In this document: positions 9,074 through 20,492 of the stretch, one piece after another
How positions within the stretch are numbered: position 1 is the first letter of the stretch
How the letters are laid out: every line of letters starts with the position of its first letter
Source: Chloroflexota bacterium
Lineage (GTDB): Bacteria; Chloroflexota; Ktedonobacteria; Ktedonobacterales; Ktedonobacteraceae
DNA: 63,344 nt
Assembly: GCA_902810755.1 (NCBI GenBank)
Contig: CADDYT010000013.1
Location: 1 to 63,344 of the forward strand
Direction: 5' to 3'
Notes under the pieces: generated by a model
Told to the model about the DNA's origin: nothing
The model's input: only the letters and a program-made list of their open reading frames with translations
Databases searched by the model: none
Program-made: the position numbers and the translations under genes

Positions 9074-12000
9074 ATGGCACAACTCGATGCGATTGCGCTT
9101 TCAAAGGCAGTCAAACAACGTATGGTAGATTTCGCGCTCGATGACCATTTTGTCCAGGACACGCAACTGGTAGAGATCTGCCGGGCTATCTGGTCCGGCC
9201 CACCGGAGACAGGCGGGCTGCTCAGTGATCTCTGGGTAGAAGGCGCTTTTCCCGCCAGAAGCTCCGGTGAAACGCTGGCAGATCTGGTAGAACATACTCT
9301 CTTTGATCCATGGTTGTGCCAGCACCTGGATAAATGCGGAGCCGTGCCGCAAGCTCGCCCGTTATATCTCCACCAACGTGATGCGATCCTCAAGGCACAG
9401 GCGAACTACGCCGGTGACGCGAAACCCGGGCTGGTGATTACTGCCGGTACTGGAGCGGGGAAAACGGAAAGCTTCCTGCTGCCCATTCTCAACGATCTGA
9501 TCCAGCATCAAGACAAGACAGAAGCGGGCGTAAAATGCCTCATTCTCTACCCTATGAATGCGCTGGTCAATGACCAGGTTGACCGCCTCTACGACTGGCT
9601 CAAGGGGCAGGATTGGCTCACACTGTTCCATTTTACAGGTGAGACGCCCGAAGATAAAAGACAGGCCGACTTGGAAGGAATGCAGACATGGGAACCCTGC
9701 CGGATGCGCACACGTGCTGAAGCGCGGGGGCTGGAAACGCATAGCGGACGTAAAATCCACGATGACGAAGCGCGTGGCCCGGTGCCTGACATCCTGATTA
9801 CCAACTACTCCATGCTCGAATACATGCTCTGCCGCCCACAGGACGCTGTCTTTTTCGGTAAGGCCCTGCGCGCAGTTGTGCTGGACGAGGCTCACCTGTA
9901 TACGGGAACACTGGCGGCAGAAATTACCCTGCTCCTACGCCGCCTGCTGGAACGCTGTGAACTGGCTTCCGAACAGGTTCTTCAAATCGCCACCTCGGCT
10001 ACCATCGGAGAAAATAGGCCCCTGGAAGCGTTCGCAGCACAGTTGTTCTCCAAAGACCAGTCCCTGATCGAGGTCATTCGCGGGCAAAGCGAGCGTATTG
10101 AACTGCCAGCAGAGGCTGCACCCACAGTCGAGCCAACAGCAGCCGAACTGGCAAAGCGGCGCTGGCTGGAGAGCGCCACCATTCAACTTGACGAACAATG
10201 CCAGCCACATCTGGTGCGAGACACAGCAAGCTGCGAAAACCTCGCTGAAAATCTGCCCTTGCTGGTCGATCAGCGGGTGGTACGCCAGGCAAGGCAAAAC
10301 GACAGGGATATTCCGGCCCATTTGCTCCATGCGACACTGGGGCATTCACCCTTGATCCATAAACTCGAGGACATCCTCTGGCGGCAGAAGTATCTCTCGC
10401 TGCGCGACCTGGCGCACCAGCTCCTGGGTCAGAAGGATGAAGAGAGCATGCGCGCAACCATGTTCCTCTTGCAAATGGGAGCCTCAGCCCGTACCAATGT
10501 ACACGCATACCCGCTCATCCCCAGCCGGATTCATCTGCTGGCGCGTCCCAGCGATGGGCTGGTCGTCTGCCTGAATGCTGCCTGTAGCGGTCCAGAGATC
10601 TACAAATTGCATGGGTTGGGCTGCGTCGCTGAAGGAATGCACGATCATTGTCTCTATTGCGGCAGCGCGACCCTTTCCCTCTATCGCTGCGCTAATTGTG
10701 GTAGCTGGGCCGTCGCCGGTGTACAGGATAACAAAGAAAACTGCCTCAAACCGGTTCCCACCGGTTACGCAGCCAAGCATGTTGCCTACTTGCTCCTGAC
10801 ACTTGACCCGGCAACCGAGGGAGAGCCTGTCGTTCTCAATACACAAACAGGACGCAGGGGCATGAGGGATAATGCTGCTCCGCTTACCCTCTATGCTATC
10901 GAAAAATGCCCGCACTGTGAAGCAGAAGCCGATGACTGGCAACCTTTTGCCCAATCCGTTTCTCTGACGCTTTCGATCCTGGCAGAGAGTGTCCTGTCGG
11001 AGTTGCCCGAATATCCAGCCCCCTATAATATCTGGCTCCCGGCGCGAGGCAGACGTATGCTCGTATTCAGCGATAGCAGACAGGCGGCAGCCCGCCTGGG
11101 ACCGCACCTGACACGCCAGCACGAAATCCAGCTTATCCGTGCGGCCATCGTGCAATGCCTGCGAGAGTTTCCCGTTGTCGATGAGGCAGTGATCGAGGAT
11201 TACCGGGATGAGATTCGGCGATTGGAGAGCGAGCTAAAACGCGGGGGTCTTACCCTTGCCCAGCAGCAGCGCAAACAGAAACAACTGAACGAGGAACTGC
11301 AGGGACTGATCGGCGCTCAGGTCGGCGGCACGATGAAGGATTGGACAGATATGCTGGGCAACGTCACGCTCGTGCAGCAATTGATCGATATGGAGACAGC
11401 ATCGAAGCATGAGAGGACGGGCTGGTTAGGAAACGCACAAAGATGGTGGTCCGACAACGCGAAGCGAGTGCGTGAGCGTCTGAAAATGCTGCTGGCGAAC
11501 GAATTTGCGCGCACCACCCGTCGTCAAAACTCGCTGGAAACGCTGGGGCTGGCAGAAGTCACCTATCCAGGGCTGGACGCACTGGCAGTGCCAGATGAGT
11601 TCCTGGGACGGCTGCCTACGGAGAGAGCGAGGGAAAATATACAGGGCTACTGGTCGGCGTTTCTGGCTGCTCTGTGCGATACCCTGCGCACCGATGGCGT
11701 GATCACGCTGGGCAGCGAAGACGAAGACCGCGCTTATCAGTACAGCAATCTCATTGGAAGATGGGCGACTGAAAACATCGAAGCAGGTAATCGCCTGATA
11801 CGCTTTGTTGGAGCGGAGGCGCGCCAGATTCGTCGTCGCTTTGCTGCCAACGTACTGCGTAAGTGCGGCCTGAGTGAGGCGGAAGCGGAAGATTTCGCAG
11901 TAATGATGTTGCGCGAGGCCTTCCACCAGTTTCAACAGCACGCCGGAAATACGCTGCCAGGGTTGGAAGCGCAGCAGCAATCTGCCGCGCAGGGGATGGC

Positions 12001-14437
12001 GTGGAGTATCCGGCTCAAGTTCCCGGAACTGGGTTTGCGCCAGCCAATGGCCCTCTATCGCAGCCCGATTACCCGGCATATCTGGCCGCGAGAGGTCCTG
12101 GGATGCGCGCCCGAAACGGGTGGTACTGATCTGGAGCGTGTGGACGGGGAAATACTTGACCGGGACCCGAAGGTCATGCGCCAGCGCCGCGAATTTGCTT
12201 CGTCGCCCATCTTCCGTATTGGCCTGTGGGCGGAAGAGCATAGCGCGCAACTCTCGGCCAAGGAGAATCGCCGCCTGCAAGACCTGTTCAAGGCCGGCAT
12301 TCGCAATATTCTCAGTTCGACCACCACAATGGAATTAGGTATCGACATCGGCGGTCTGAGTGCCGTGCTGATGAGCAATGTGCCACCTGGCAAAGCCAAT
12401 TACTTGCAGCGTGCAGGCCGCGCCGGACGTCGCGCCGACGGTTCCTCCATCGTGGTCACGTTCTGTCATCCTGGCCCCTTTGATCGCGAGGTATTCCTGC
12501 ATTTCGATGAATACCTCAAACGCCCCTTGCGCAGTCCAAACGTGTTTCTGGACCGCCGACGTATCGCTATCCGGCACATTCACTCCTTCCTGCTCGGCAA
12601 CTTTTTCCGTATCATCTACCCACCTGATATGCACGTGGGGGCGATGCGCGCATTCGGCAATATGGGCGATTTCTGCGGCGTGCAGCTCCCCCTGTACTGG
12701 GAACGCAATACTCCCAAACCGCCGCTCCAGACTCCTGAAATGGACTGGCATATTCCCCAGAATGCCCCCTGGTGGAGTTCGGCCTATCATGAACGTGGGC
12801 TGGAAGGCCACTTCCTTTCATACCTGTACTGGATACGGGACTGGGGTGAGAACGAGTATCGTTCCGCCCTCCAGCGCCTGCTCCAGCGAACGGGCGCAAT
12901 CTCCGTCCTCGACGATTGGAGCGCCTTTTTCAACACTGTCATCGATAGCTTTGCCAACGCCGTTGCAGACTGGCGTGAAGAATATGACGCCATGCTGCGT
13001 ACCTGGCTCTTAGTCGATACTAACACAATCCCGCATGCAACTGCACAGGCGAATGCCTTGCGCTATCAGATGCGGGCGCTTTATGAAACAACCGTTATCG
13101 AGGCGCTGGCGGACAGGCAATTTTTGCCGCGCTACGGATTCCCCATCGGCAATCAACGCCTGCGTGTGATTGTGCCAGATGAAACAAAAGGGGGCAAGAA
13201 GTATCGCGAGGAAGATCAGTTTCGTCTGGAGCGCAGCGGCTTGCTGGCAATAGGCGAATATGTTCCCGGCTCGCAATTGCTGGTTGGTGGCAAATTGATC
13301 ACCTCTCATGGCTTGCTCAAACACTGGACGGGAGCTAATATCGACAACTATCTGGGCCTGGGTGGACAGTATACCACGTGTAACAACGGACACTTCTACT
13401 ACAAAATCGCCGCCGGATCGCTCGGTTTCTGCCCTATCTGCGGTGAGGAAGCGGCAAGTACGCCAAAGAATTTTCTGTTACCTATGCACGGTTTCAGCAG
13501 CGCGGCCTGGGATCCGCCTCGCTTCAGTACAGATGTCGAGCGCGTTGGTCGCACCGAGCAGCAAACCATCACCTTCGCACAACGTGAAGGCGCAGATATC
13601 GCTGAACAGAACAATTATGCGGGTATCGCGGGGCTGCGCGCTCTCTATCGCGAAGATGGCGAATTGCTGGTCTATAACGAGGGAGAATACGGCAAAGGCT
13701 TCGCCATCTGTCTGAAGTGCGGCTATGCCGAGAGCGAAGAGAAAGTCGGTGACGGACAGGAGAAGCTGCCACGATACTTCAAGTGGCATGCACCTCTCAC
13801 AGTCACAAAAGAGACACTTACCTGCTGGAAAAACAACGAGGTACCACAGATCCTGCGCAATCGCGCCCTGGCCGCCAGGCAAACAACCGATGCTCTGATG
13901 CTGGATTTCTCTGACTGTCTGGGACATGAAGCCGATAACCTCACCCTTCTCTGGACACTGACGCAGGCACTGCAGATCAGCGGCGCGAAACTCCTGGAAT
14001 TGGACGGGCGCGAACTGGGCGCGCTCGTCACGCCAGCGGGCATACAGGGGCGAGGATTAGGAGCCGTATTATACGACAACGTGCCAGGGGGAGCCGGTCA
14101 CGTGCGCGAACTCATGGCACCTGGCCGCAGCTGGTTAGAGGAGGCATACAAAACAATGTACGTCAACCCCGAACACGACGAATGCTGCGAAACCGCCTGC
14201 CTCGACTGCCTGCTGACCTTCGAAGCCCAGGAACCAATGCGCAAGGGCCTTCTCAATCGCCGCCACGCCATCCAGGTACTGGGCAGCCTGCTCGGTTATG
14301 GTGACTTCTCGTTACACTCGGCTCCCGATCCCACTCAGCCAGTGGGAACACTTCCAGATACAAAGCCAACAGTCGAAGAGCGGCTCCAACGAAGCCAGCA
14401 ACGCATGAAAGGTCGTACAAAACCAGATGGCAGATAG
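9074..14437 (+). CDS. DEAH-box superfamily 2 helicase with C-terminal DUF1998 domain
   Basis: 1787 residues. Helicase motifs in order: motif I GAGKTES from residue 127, motif II DEAH at 271-274, motif III SAT at 308-310, a FSDSRQAA helicase-C motif near 660, and motif [11 protein letters not shown] from 1112. Cysteine pairs near residues 530-545, 615 and in the 1450-1560 region look like zinc ribbons. The C-terminus carries the DUF1998 hallmark: [10 protein letters not shown] followed by the cysteine cluster C1704, C1705, C1709, C1712. The layout matches the YprA/MrfA and DISARM DrmA-DrmB helicase families but is much longer than MrfA, as though DrmA-like and DrmB-like parts were joined. A GAGGAG ribosome binding site precedes the ATG. 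It closes the defence gene cluster and is probably its DNA-translocating effector or sensor. Confidence 0.88.
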   Translation: MAQLDAIALSKAVKQRMVDFALDDHFVQDTQLVEICRAIWSGPPETGGLLSDLWVEGAFPARSSGETLADLVEHTLFDPWLCQHLDKCGAVPQARPLYLHQRDAILKAQANYAGDAKPGLVITAGTGAGKTESFLLPILNDLIQHQDKTEAGVKCLILYPMNALVNDQVDRLYDWLKGQDWLTLFHFTGETPEDKRQADLEGMQTWEPCRMRTRAEARGLETHSGRKIHDDEARGPVPDILITNYSMLEYMLCRPQDAVFFGKALRAVVLDEAHLYTGTLAAEITLLLRRLLERCELASEQVLQIATSATIGENRPLEAFAAQLFSKDQSLIEVIRGQSERIELPAEAAPTVEPTAAELAKRRWLESATIQLDEQCQPHLVRDTASCENLAENLPLLVDQRVVRQARQNDRDIPAHLLHATLGHSPLIHKLEDILWRQKYLSLRDLAHQLLGQKDEESMRATMFLLQMGASARTNVHAYPLIPSRIHLLARPSDGLVVCLNAACSGPEIYKLHGLGCVAEGMHDHCLYCGSATLSLYRCANCGSWAVAGVQDNKENCLKPVPTGYAAKHVAYLLLTLDPATEGEPVVLNTQTGRRGMRDNAAPLTLYAIEKCPHCEAEADDWQPFAQSVSLTLSILAESVLSELPEYPAPYNIWLPARGRRMLVFSDSRQAAARLGPHLTRQHEIQLIRAAIVQCLREFPVVDEAVIEDYRDEIRRLESELKRGGLTLAQQQRKQKQLNEELQGLIGAQVGGTMKDWTDMLGNVTLVQQLIDMETASKHERTGWLGNAQRWWSDNAKRVRERLKMLLANEFARTTRRQNSLETLGLAEVTYPGLDALAVPDEFLGRLPTERARENIQGYWSAFLAALCDTLRTDGVITLGSEDEDRAYQYSNLIGRWATENIEAGNRLIRFVGAEARQIRRRFAANVLRKCGLSEAEAEDFAVMMLREAFHQFQQHAGNTLPGLEAQQQSAAQGMAWSIRLKFPELGLRQPMALYRSPITRHIWPREVLGCAPETGGTDLERVDGEILDRDPKVMRQRREFASSPIFRIGLWAEEHSAQLSAKENRRLQDLFKAGIRNILSSTTTMELGIDIGGLSAVLMSNVPPGKANYLQRAGRAGRRADGSSIVVTFCHPGPFDREVFLHFDEYLKRPLRSPNVFLDRRRIAIRHIHSFLLGNFFRIIYPPDMHVGAMRAFGNMGDFCGVQLPLYWERNTPKPPLQTPEMDWHIPQNAPWWSSAYHERGLEGHFLSYLYWIRDWGENEYRSALQRLLQRTGAISVLDDWSAFFNTVIDSFANAVADWREEYDAMLRTWLLVDTNTIPHATAQANALRYQMRALYETTVIEALADRQFLPRYGFPIGNQRLRVIVPDETKGGKKYREEDQFRLERSGLLAIGEYVPGSQLLVGGKLITSHGLLKHWTGANIDNYLGLGGQYTTCNNGHFYYKIAAGSLGFCPICGEEAASTPKNFLLPMHGFSSAAWDPPRFSTDVERVGRTEQQTITFAQREGADIAEQNNYAGIAGLRALYREDGELLVYNEGEYGKGFAICLKCGYAESEEKVGDGQEKLPRYFKWHAPLTVTKETLTCWKNNEVPQILRNRALAARQTTDALMLDFSDCLGHEADNLTLLWTLTQALQISGAKLLELDGRELGALVTPAGIQGRGLGAVLYDNVPGGAGHVRELMAPGRSWLEEAYKTMYVNPEHDECCETACLDCLLTFEAQEPMRKGLLNRRHAIQVLGSLLGYGDFSLHSAPDPTQPVGTLPDTKPTVEERLQRSQQRMKGRTKPDGR

Positions 14438-14512
14438 GCATCAATATTGAAAAGCTTAGTCAAGGCATAACATAACGTAGCAAGCATAGTAGAGAAGAGA
14501 ACGAGGCCATGT

Positions 14513-15310
14513 ATGCTGCAAAAACGAGCAACTTTTCATGCGCTTTTTACAACCATATTCCAGCGCAAACCCACTAATACTCAGAAAGCGCATCAGAGCC
14601 AATCTCAGCCATCACGACCTCATAGAGATGATCGTGATGGCTGGCGCGATTACTGGCAAAAGATGGGCCAGCCCTGGCGTACCGAACCAGAGATTGATGC
14701 GAAACGGCAACGATATCTTGCAGAACGGCGAGCTATTGTCCCCGATATCGAGCGTGGCATCTATCCCTTCAAGGACTTGAAGCTGAGCCGTGCCGATGTT
14801 GAATGGCTTCGGGCAACCCATGAAAATGGACGCGGGCCAGTGGATTGGGAAGATGAAAGCCAGAGAGAGCGCAAAGGGTTGGATTTACGAGGTACTCGCT
14901 TAGAGCATGTGGACCTCAAAGGATTGCCATTAGCACGTCTATGTGGAGGACTTCATCGCAATGAATGGTTGCAGGCAAGCACTGAACAGTGTGAAGCTGC
15001 TGCTATTCACTTAGAACGAGCAGATATGCGTCTGACACATCTAGAAGGTGCAGATCTCCATTACGCTCATTTTGAGAGAGTAGACCTTCGTTCTGCCTCC
15101 TTGGAATGCGTTGATCTCACAAAAGCTCACTTACAAGATGCAGACCTCAACAGCACACACTTTGAGAGGGCAGATCTCAGTCATGCGCATCTGGAAGGAG
15201 CCTATCTGAGCAATGCCCATTTTCAACAAGCCCATCTTATAGGTACTCACTTAGAGGCAGCTGTCCTGAGTGAGACACACTTTGAAGGAACTGTTCTCCG
15301 TGAAGTCTTC
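14513..15310 (+). pseudogene. Pentapeptide-repeat protein, 3' end lost in a fusion
   Basis: From the ATG at 14513 the frame encodes a basic N-terminal region, a helical segment and then pentapeptide repeats of the A(D/N)LxxAH type (for example ERADLSHAHLEGAYLSNAHF, about residues 220-240), which form a right-handed quadrilateral helix. Repeats stop abruptly near 15305. The open frame continues to 15643, but that extension is an out-of-frame reading of a replication-relaxation gene, so the native C-terminus is missing. Base composition of the repeat part is visibly AT-richer than the defence genes upstream. It follows the DUF1998 helicase by 75 bases and may once have been the last gene of that unit or a separate cargo gene. 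Confidence 0.7.
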
Positions 15311-16649
15311 TCGCACGTTGCTGGAACACGAGGGGGCACCAGACAGCGCGTCCTTTGCCCCTCTGCTGGTGCTGGTGGAGAGCGAGCGACAGGCGGAGGT
15401 CTGGCGTCGAGCCGCCCGTCAGGCCGCCTGCTGCGAGCAAACCCACCCGTTGGCGGGAGCGATGGTCATCATGAGCGAGCAGGAGAATCCCTGGCAGTGG
15501 GGATGGCGCGAGCTGGCAACGGGCGCGCACATCAGCCTGGGCACCCATGTTGCCTCGCTGGCTCCCAACATATTGCCAGAGGAAGTGCTAGCGCATCTGG
15601 GAGCCGTGCAGAACCTCTTGCAAGCATGCAGCCAGATGAATGAAGTCACGGCAGAAAGAGAGAGGCCTGTTGCACGGGCTGGCAGGGGAAAGAAGGGAGA
15701 GCAGCAAGCCTCACGCGACATGGCCTGGCCTTCGCCTGTCCTGTCGCAGCGTCAACAGGAAGGACTGACACAGCTTGCGCGAACGCCACAGATGACGGCA
15801 GAGGAACTGGCTGCGGTACTGCCCCGCATCCCCGATGGAGAACCACTGGCTCCGGCCTCTGTGGAACGGCTCTTACGCGAATTGGCCCGACAGCGCCTCG
15901 CCGAGCGAGACCTGGTGGCACAGGGACAGCAGGCGCATTGGCGCTGGCGGCTCACCGAGAGCGGCCTGGGGCAGCTTGCGGCCATGCATGAGGTCTCGCT
16001 CCGCCATCTCCGGCGACAGGCAAAGCGCATGCACTGGATGATGAGCAGACAGGGCGCGCACCAGGCAGGCGTCTATGGTGTGATCGCCGCCTTCCACCGC
16101 GCGGCTCAGGCCAGCCAGGGCGCGTTGGGCGTCCTGTGGTGGGAATGCGGACGAGGGGCCGAGCGCACCTACCGGTATCATGGGGTGCAACGCAACCTGC
16201 GCCCCGATGCGGAACTAGAGGTGGCGCTGCGCGCAGGAGAGGGGGACGCTCGTCGCCTGCGTCTGTGGCTCGAATATGACACGGGCAGCATGAATCGGCG
16301 CGACCTCTCGCGCAAGATGGCTGCCTACCGCGACTACTGGTTTTCCCGCGCGTGGGCCGCCGAAGGGTTGACGGCCTTGCCGCGCCTGCTCTTCATTGTC
16401 CCCCACTGCGGGCAAGAGGAACGAGTCCGACGCGCCTGTTGTGAGATGCTCTCAGGAGTGCGGTTGCGCGTCCTGGTGACGACGGCAGCCCATCTGCAAG
16501 CAAGCGGCCCCTACGGCCCGATCTGGCGACAGGTACTCCCTGAGCTTGCCGAAGGTGAACAGCTCATCAGACGGGCGTTGTGGGAAGGCAGGAGTCCTGG
16601 AGAACGCGAGGTACGCATCGCTCCCCTTCCTCCGACGGTGATGTCGTGA
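15311..16649 (+). pseudogene. Replication-relaxation (Replic_Relax) family protein, 5' truncated
   Basis: Frame continuous to the TGA at 16649 and recognisable from about LLEHEGAPDSASFAPLLVLV onward. A winged-helix-like segment (SPVLSQRQQEGLTQLARTPQ and following) precedes a helical linker, and the C-terminal part (LRLWLEYDTGSMNRRDLSRK, then LLFIVPHCGQEERVRRACCE) matches the replication-relaxation family carried by plasmids and integrative elements. The N-terminus and its start codon are missing: upstream sequence belongs to the pentapeptide gene. An ATG at 15270 would give a chimera with about 15 foreign residues. The fragment marks a former replicative or conjugative element. Confidence 0.65.
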
Positions 16650-16667
16650 GAGACGCCTCTTGGGGAA

Positions 16668-16710
16668 ATGTTCAGCAGATGTTCAGCAGATGTTCAAAAG
16701 ATGTTCAGTG
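16668..16710 (+). repeat. Iteron-like 11-bp direct repeats
   Basis: Four head-to-tail copies with an 11-base period: ATGTTCAGCAG at 16668 and 16679, ATGTTCAAAAG at 16690, ATGTTCAGTG at 16701. They lie 19 bases after the stop of the replication-relaxation fragment. The period of one helical turn and the neighbour suggest a replication-initiator or regulator binding site of a former mobile element. No initiator gene is visible here. The rest of 16711-16945 holds no gene I can support. Confidence 0.6.
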
Positions 16711-16945
16711 ATGTCGTTCTCGCCGACAGCCTCGTGGGAGTATGCTTGAACCAGCGTGAAGGGGTAACGCTACGTAAGCTGTCAGCAGGGGCAGAGTAGC
16801 GGGCAATACGGGCATCGTTTGTACACTCTTTTTTTCTTTGGCTTTTCAGGATGTGCCGATGAAGAGAACCAGACCAATACTGTCAGCACCTCAGGGGGTA
16901 GTGGTCTGTTGAGTAAGGCAGATGTGCTGGATGTGCCCGTCTTTC

Positions 16946-17893
16946 TTATTGGCCAGGGAAAGCGGAGGCCTCTTCCCGCAGCCGTTGCACATCGCGCATC
17001 GGGGGGACGCCGAAGAGCCTTTTATACTCGCGATTGAAGTGGGAGGCGTCCTGGTAGCCCACGCGATAGGCGGCACTGGCCGCGTCGAGGTCTTCGCTCA
17101 GCATCAGACGCCGGGCCTCCTGGAGCCGCAGCCGCTTCTGGTATTGCAAGGGGCTCATCCCCGTGACGGCTTTGAAGTGGTGATGCAACCCCGACACGCT
17201 CATGCCCAGTTCTCGTGCGAGCTGCTCGATGGGAACCGGCTGGTCGAAGTCTTGGCGGAGTCGCTTGACGGCTCTGGCGATGGAGGGGGTATAGCCTCCC
17301 TGAAGAGCAAGGTGACGGAGCCGGCCACCCTGTTCTCCCATCAGAAGTCGGTAGAGAATTTCCCGCGTGATCAAAGGCAGGAGGACCCCTGCTTCGGCAG
17401 GGGCATCCAGGAGCCTGGTGAGCCGCACGCAGGCATCCAGCAGGTTTCCATGCAACGGGCTGACGTCGATGGCCCTCACATCAGGAGGATCTCGAGGCTC
17501 GGCGTGACCGGCCTCAAGCATGACCGAACTGACAAGGGTGGGGGCAAGTTCCAGGCGGAGGCTGAGGAAGGGCCGCTCCTTCGAGGCGGAGAGGACCTGA
17601 CCGATATTGGGCAGATCGACCGTCACCAGCAGATAGTGGAAGGGGTCGTAGCGGTAGTGGCTCTCGCCCAGCAGGAACTCCTTGCTCCCCTGGGCAACTA
17701 CGCACAGGGACGGCTCGACCACGCCATACACCCGCTCCATCGGCACGGAGTTGCGGTACAGGTGCAGCCCTGGGAGCGGCTGGACGGTCCCATCGAAGCT
17801 GATGACTCGCCCGATCCGCTCCACTAGTTCCTCGCGGTAGGCTTGCACCAGCACGCTCTCGCGTTCTGCGAGCTGGTGGATCATCCCATTCAT
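16946..17893 (-). CDS. AraC family transcriptional regulator
   Basis: About 315 residues. The N-terminal two thirds match the AraC_N type ligand domain (PLPGLHLYRNSVP, SLCVVAQGSKEFLLGESHYR, then a helical stretch). The C-terminal ~100 residues carry two helix-turn-helix motifs typical of AraC/XylS proteins (PIEQLARELGMSVSGLHHHF and AASAAYRVGYQDASHFNREY). I place the start at 17893 (MNGMIHQ) because AAAGAGG stands 6-8 bases before it; an ATG at 17926 is possible. It is isolated, with no target gene beside it, and lies between mobile-element debris, so it may be cargo. Confidence 0.88.
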   Translation of the reverse strand: MNGMIHQLAERESVLVQAYREELVERIGRVISFDGTVQPLPGLHLYRNSVPMERVYGVVEPSLCVVAQGSKEFLLGESHYRYDPFHYLLVTVDLPNIGQVLSASKERPFLSLRLELAPTLVSSVMLEAGHAEPRDPPDVRAIDVSPLHGNLLDACVRLTRLLDAPAEAGVLLPLITREILYRLLMGEQGGRLRHLALQGGYTPSIARAVKRLRQDFDQPVPIEQLARELGMSVSGLHHHFKAVTGMSPLQYQKRLRLQEARRLMLSEDLDAASAAYRVGYQDASHFNREYKRLFGVPPMRDVQRLREEASAFPGQ

Positions 17894-18145
17894 GACAACC
17901 TCTTTCCCGGTTTCTGCCTTGCCCATCTGGAAGATGTGCAGAATCAGACAAGCATTTTAGATGATTATTCTACCACCCTGTGCGGAATCTTGTCTATACT
18001 AGCACCAGACAGAGAACATGCCTCCCTGCTTGGGCCGCGCAAGCTTGGACTTTTCTTCAAGGGAAGATGTCGCTGCGAGAAGACATGAGACCTGCCAGAC
18101 AGACAAGAAGAAGGCCCGTATACATGCTCTCTTGGGTTTACAATC
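17894..18145. other. Intergenic segment left of the first IS
   Basis: No coding frame, RNA or clear promoter is supported here beyond the likely leader and promoter region of the AraC gene. Its right end is the junction with the insertion sequence. It does not contain the missing 5' half of the thioesterase found on the other side of that IS, so the locus has lost or rearranged DNA. Confidence 0.5.
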
Positions 18146-18403
18146 CCCACGAGATGCGCAACGAGTTGAGGAGAGCGGATGGACCAGCTCGGGCGGCCTG
18201 ACAGCATAAGGACGAGCGATGGCTGAGATCAAAATCGCCGCAAGTCTGCTTGAGAGAGTGGCAGTAGTGGTCAAAAGAGGCCTCAGAAGCGAAAAAAGGG
18301 AAAGAAGCAGGGGACGGGAAGAAAAGAGAGCATGAGACGGTGAACGGTTCGGAAGGCCGAATCGGGGGAGGGATCACAACGGGTATACTTCTGCAGAGGG
18401 ATG

Positions 18404-20389
18404 TCAAGGCCCCGAAAGTCCAATGGCCTGAGCAAAGGCCGTTGGGATGCCAAAGAGCCTGATGCAGACAGAAGGCGAGGCTCTTGATCGTGCATTGCGA
18501 GCCAAGCGCTCTCTCCAACAGAGACGGTAGTGAGCCCGCTGCGCTCGCGTCAAAGGTTGAACTGCTGGAGGCGGAGAGGGTGGAGAAGGCTCAACCGTGC
18601 GGATCTCGACGCGCTGGTGCGAAAGCCTCTTGACCACCTCCCGCCGATGCAAGCAACGCGGCCAGTCTTTCCAAAGGACCGGGTGAGGAAACGATGCCGT
18701 AGAAGGCATCCTTGGGGGAGGTGAGGAGGGTTCAGAGAGCGTCACTGGGGAAGAGAGAGGCCAATAGACGGCGCTGACCCGTCGGGCTTTGAGGGTCGTC
18801 ACCGATTCTTGACACTGCGCACGCAGTGGACAAGGGCGACCATGACCAATACGGGCGGCATACAGCGCCCGCAGGGAGCCATCGCGCTCCGGACGGCGCT
18901 CCTGGGGATAGAGGGGATGATCGGCCGGGCAACGTAGGGTTCCATCGGCTTGCAGCACAAAAGCAGAACCAGGAAAGCCTCCGGTAAACGAAGGACGGGC
19001 GAACTTCGGCGGCCCGTATTCCATGGGAGGACTGGGCTGGCAGATGGGGGCTGGCTCGATGACAGGCTCAGCCTGCGGCAGGTGGGCCGGAGCAAATTCG
19101 GTGGTGCGCACCGGCTCAGGATGCAGGGCATGGCCCAATGGTAGGCGCAGATTCCAGACCCACTGCGAAAGGATTTGCCAGAACTCCTGGCCACAAGGGG
19201 TGTGTGAACACCAGCGGTCGGGGTCTTGCTCCTGATCTTCATCGGCAAGCACGGGCTCGAAGGCCCCGCGATGCAGGTAGAGGGCTACGACATCGGAGGC
19301 GGTGAAGGCCCCAACCGGCAAGGCGGTGTAGAAGAGTTCGTAGACGGTCTCTCCCCGCATGGCGCCAACCCTAGCCGGGCTTTCGGTGGCGGGATGGGTG
19401 GCGACAATGACCCGCACGCGCGGACCTATCGGGCTCAGAAGCAGGTCCGGGCAGTCAAAAAGGGCGCGGCAGGTTCCCGTTTCGGGATGGGTCGTCTGCT
19501 CATCGGGGGGCAAGGCCAGCCGAGCCTGAACCTGGGGCAAATCAAGCAGAGCATAGTCCTTGCCGCGCATCACGTAGCCCAGTCCGGCTACATCGACAAC
19601 CATGGCCCCATTGCCATAGTGGCCATCCAGCCGCAGCAGCGCCTGACTGAGCGGAAGGGAGTGCGCTTTGAGATAGGCACGGATGGCTTCTGCCGCCCGC
19701 TGCAGTTCGGCGCGATAGTCGCCGTTGCCTGCCCCCGAGAATGTACCCAGCCATTGATGGCTGTGGGCTTGCAGCACGATGGCGCCCGGAGGCGCCGCCT
19801 CTCCGCGTTTGCGTCCCACATAGCCGGGGGCACAGACCTGCTCAAGCCGACGGCGGGCAGCAGGAAGATCAGCGGTGGCGGCTAAAGCGCGTTGGCGAGC
19901 CGCTTGCCGCGTGCCATCCACATCGAAGACCAGCTAGGGCGTTCCCGCTCGGTCCCACAGCCCAGCCGGCGGCTCCTCTTGCTGCAGGGGACGAGCCAGC
20001 ACATCGTGCAGAAAGAGCGTGCGCAGGGCCTCGACAGGGGCTTGGTCCAAAGCCGAGAGAAAGCGGGAGAGCGTGGAGCGATGAGGCAGGCGCTCACGGT
20101 CGAACAGGGCCATGAAGGGGCTGGCAAAGGGCTGCAGGCGCTCATAGAACGTTTCGAGGGTGCGCTCGCCGCTCATGGCATAGCCCAACAGCACGGCCAC
20201 AAAGTCGATGGTGTCATAGTGGCCCACGCGGCGGCGGGCAAAGCGCACTTGCTCTTCGATGGCTGCCAGCACGCCTTGCTGCTTTAAGAAGTGGACAATG
20301 ACAGTGACTTCGCCGAACCAACTGGGGGTTGAGGGAATCGACTCCGAAGAGGTTTGGATAGTGACCGCAGAATGAACGATACTATTCAC
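18404..20389 (-). pseudogene. IS transposase (DDE type) with in-frame amber stop
   Basis: GTG start at 20389 with AGGAGG five bases upstream. The first ~151 codons (MNSIVHSAVT... to AGTP) run into a TAG at 19934-19936; the same frame then continues as LVFDVDGTRQAARQR for another ~505 residues with no shift. FDVDGT and LRLDGHYGNG are the acidic motifs expected of the DDE catalytic core, and a cysteine-bearing tail (CPADHPLYPQ, CPLRAQCQES) follows. A single base change restores the frame, so this is a recently dead transposase unless the amber codon is read through. The element lies in a region rich in such debris. Confidence 0.75.
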
Positions 20390-20393
20390 GAGT

Positions 20394-20439
20394 CCTCCTT
20401 ACATGACTGGGAATGGTTCTTTCTTCCCTTGTAAGGAGG
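20394..20439 (-). promoter_or_regulatory. Hairpin masking the transposase ribosome binding site
   Basis: In the minus-strand transcript CCTCCTTACA (plus-strand 20430-20439) can pair perfectly with TGTAAGGAGG (20394-20403), which contains the transposase Shine-Dalgarno sequence. The loop is 26 bases. Only RNA started outside the element, or upstream of the first arm, would form the full stem. This resembles the known protection of IS transposases from read-through transcription. Confidence 0.6.
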
Positions 20440-20492
20440 CATATTTCTGCCCTTCTTCGCTACTGGCTAGTACTCGTTGCGCATCTCGTGGG

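Larger units (their letters stand above)
18146..20492 (-). mobile_element. Insertion sequence with perfect 21-bp terminal inverted repeats
   Basis: A 2347-base element bounded by an exact inverted repeat that starts CCCACGAGATGCGCA when read inward, at 18146-18166 and 20472-20492. It carries one minus-strand transposase frame (18404-20389) and about 240 non-coding bases at its left end. No matching target duplication flanks it (CAATC before, AAAAT after), which suggests recombination or a deletion after insertion. The right end interrupts a thioesterase gene. Confidence 0.85.

Noticed and set aside
15311..15643. C-terminal extension of the pentapeptide protein
   Set aside because: It is the replication-relaxation gene read out of frame.
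16922..17827. Open frame opposite the AraC gene
   Set aside because: The AraC product shows clear family motifs on the minus strand; the opposite frame does not.
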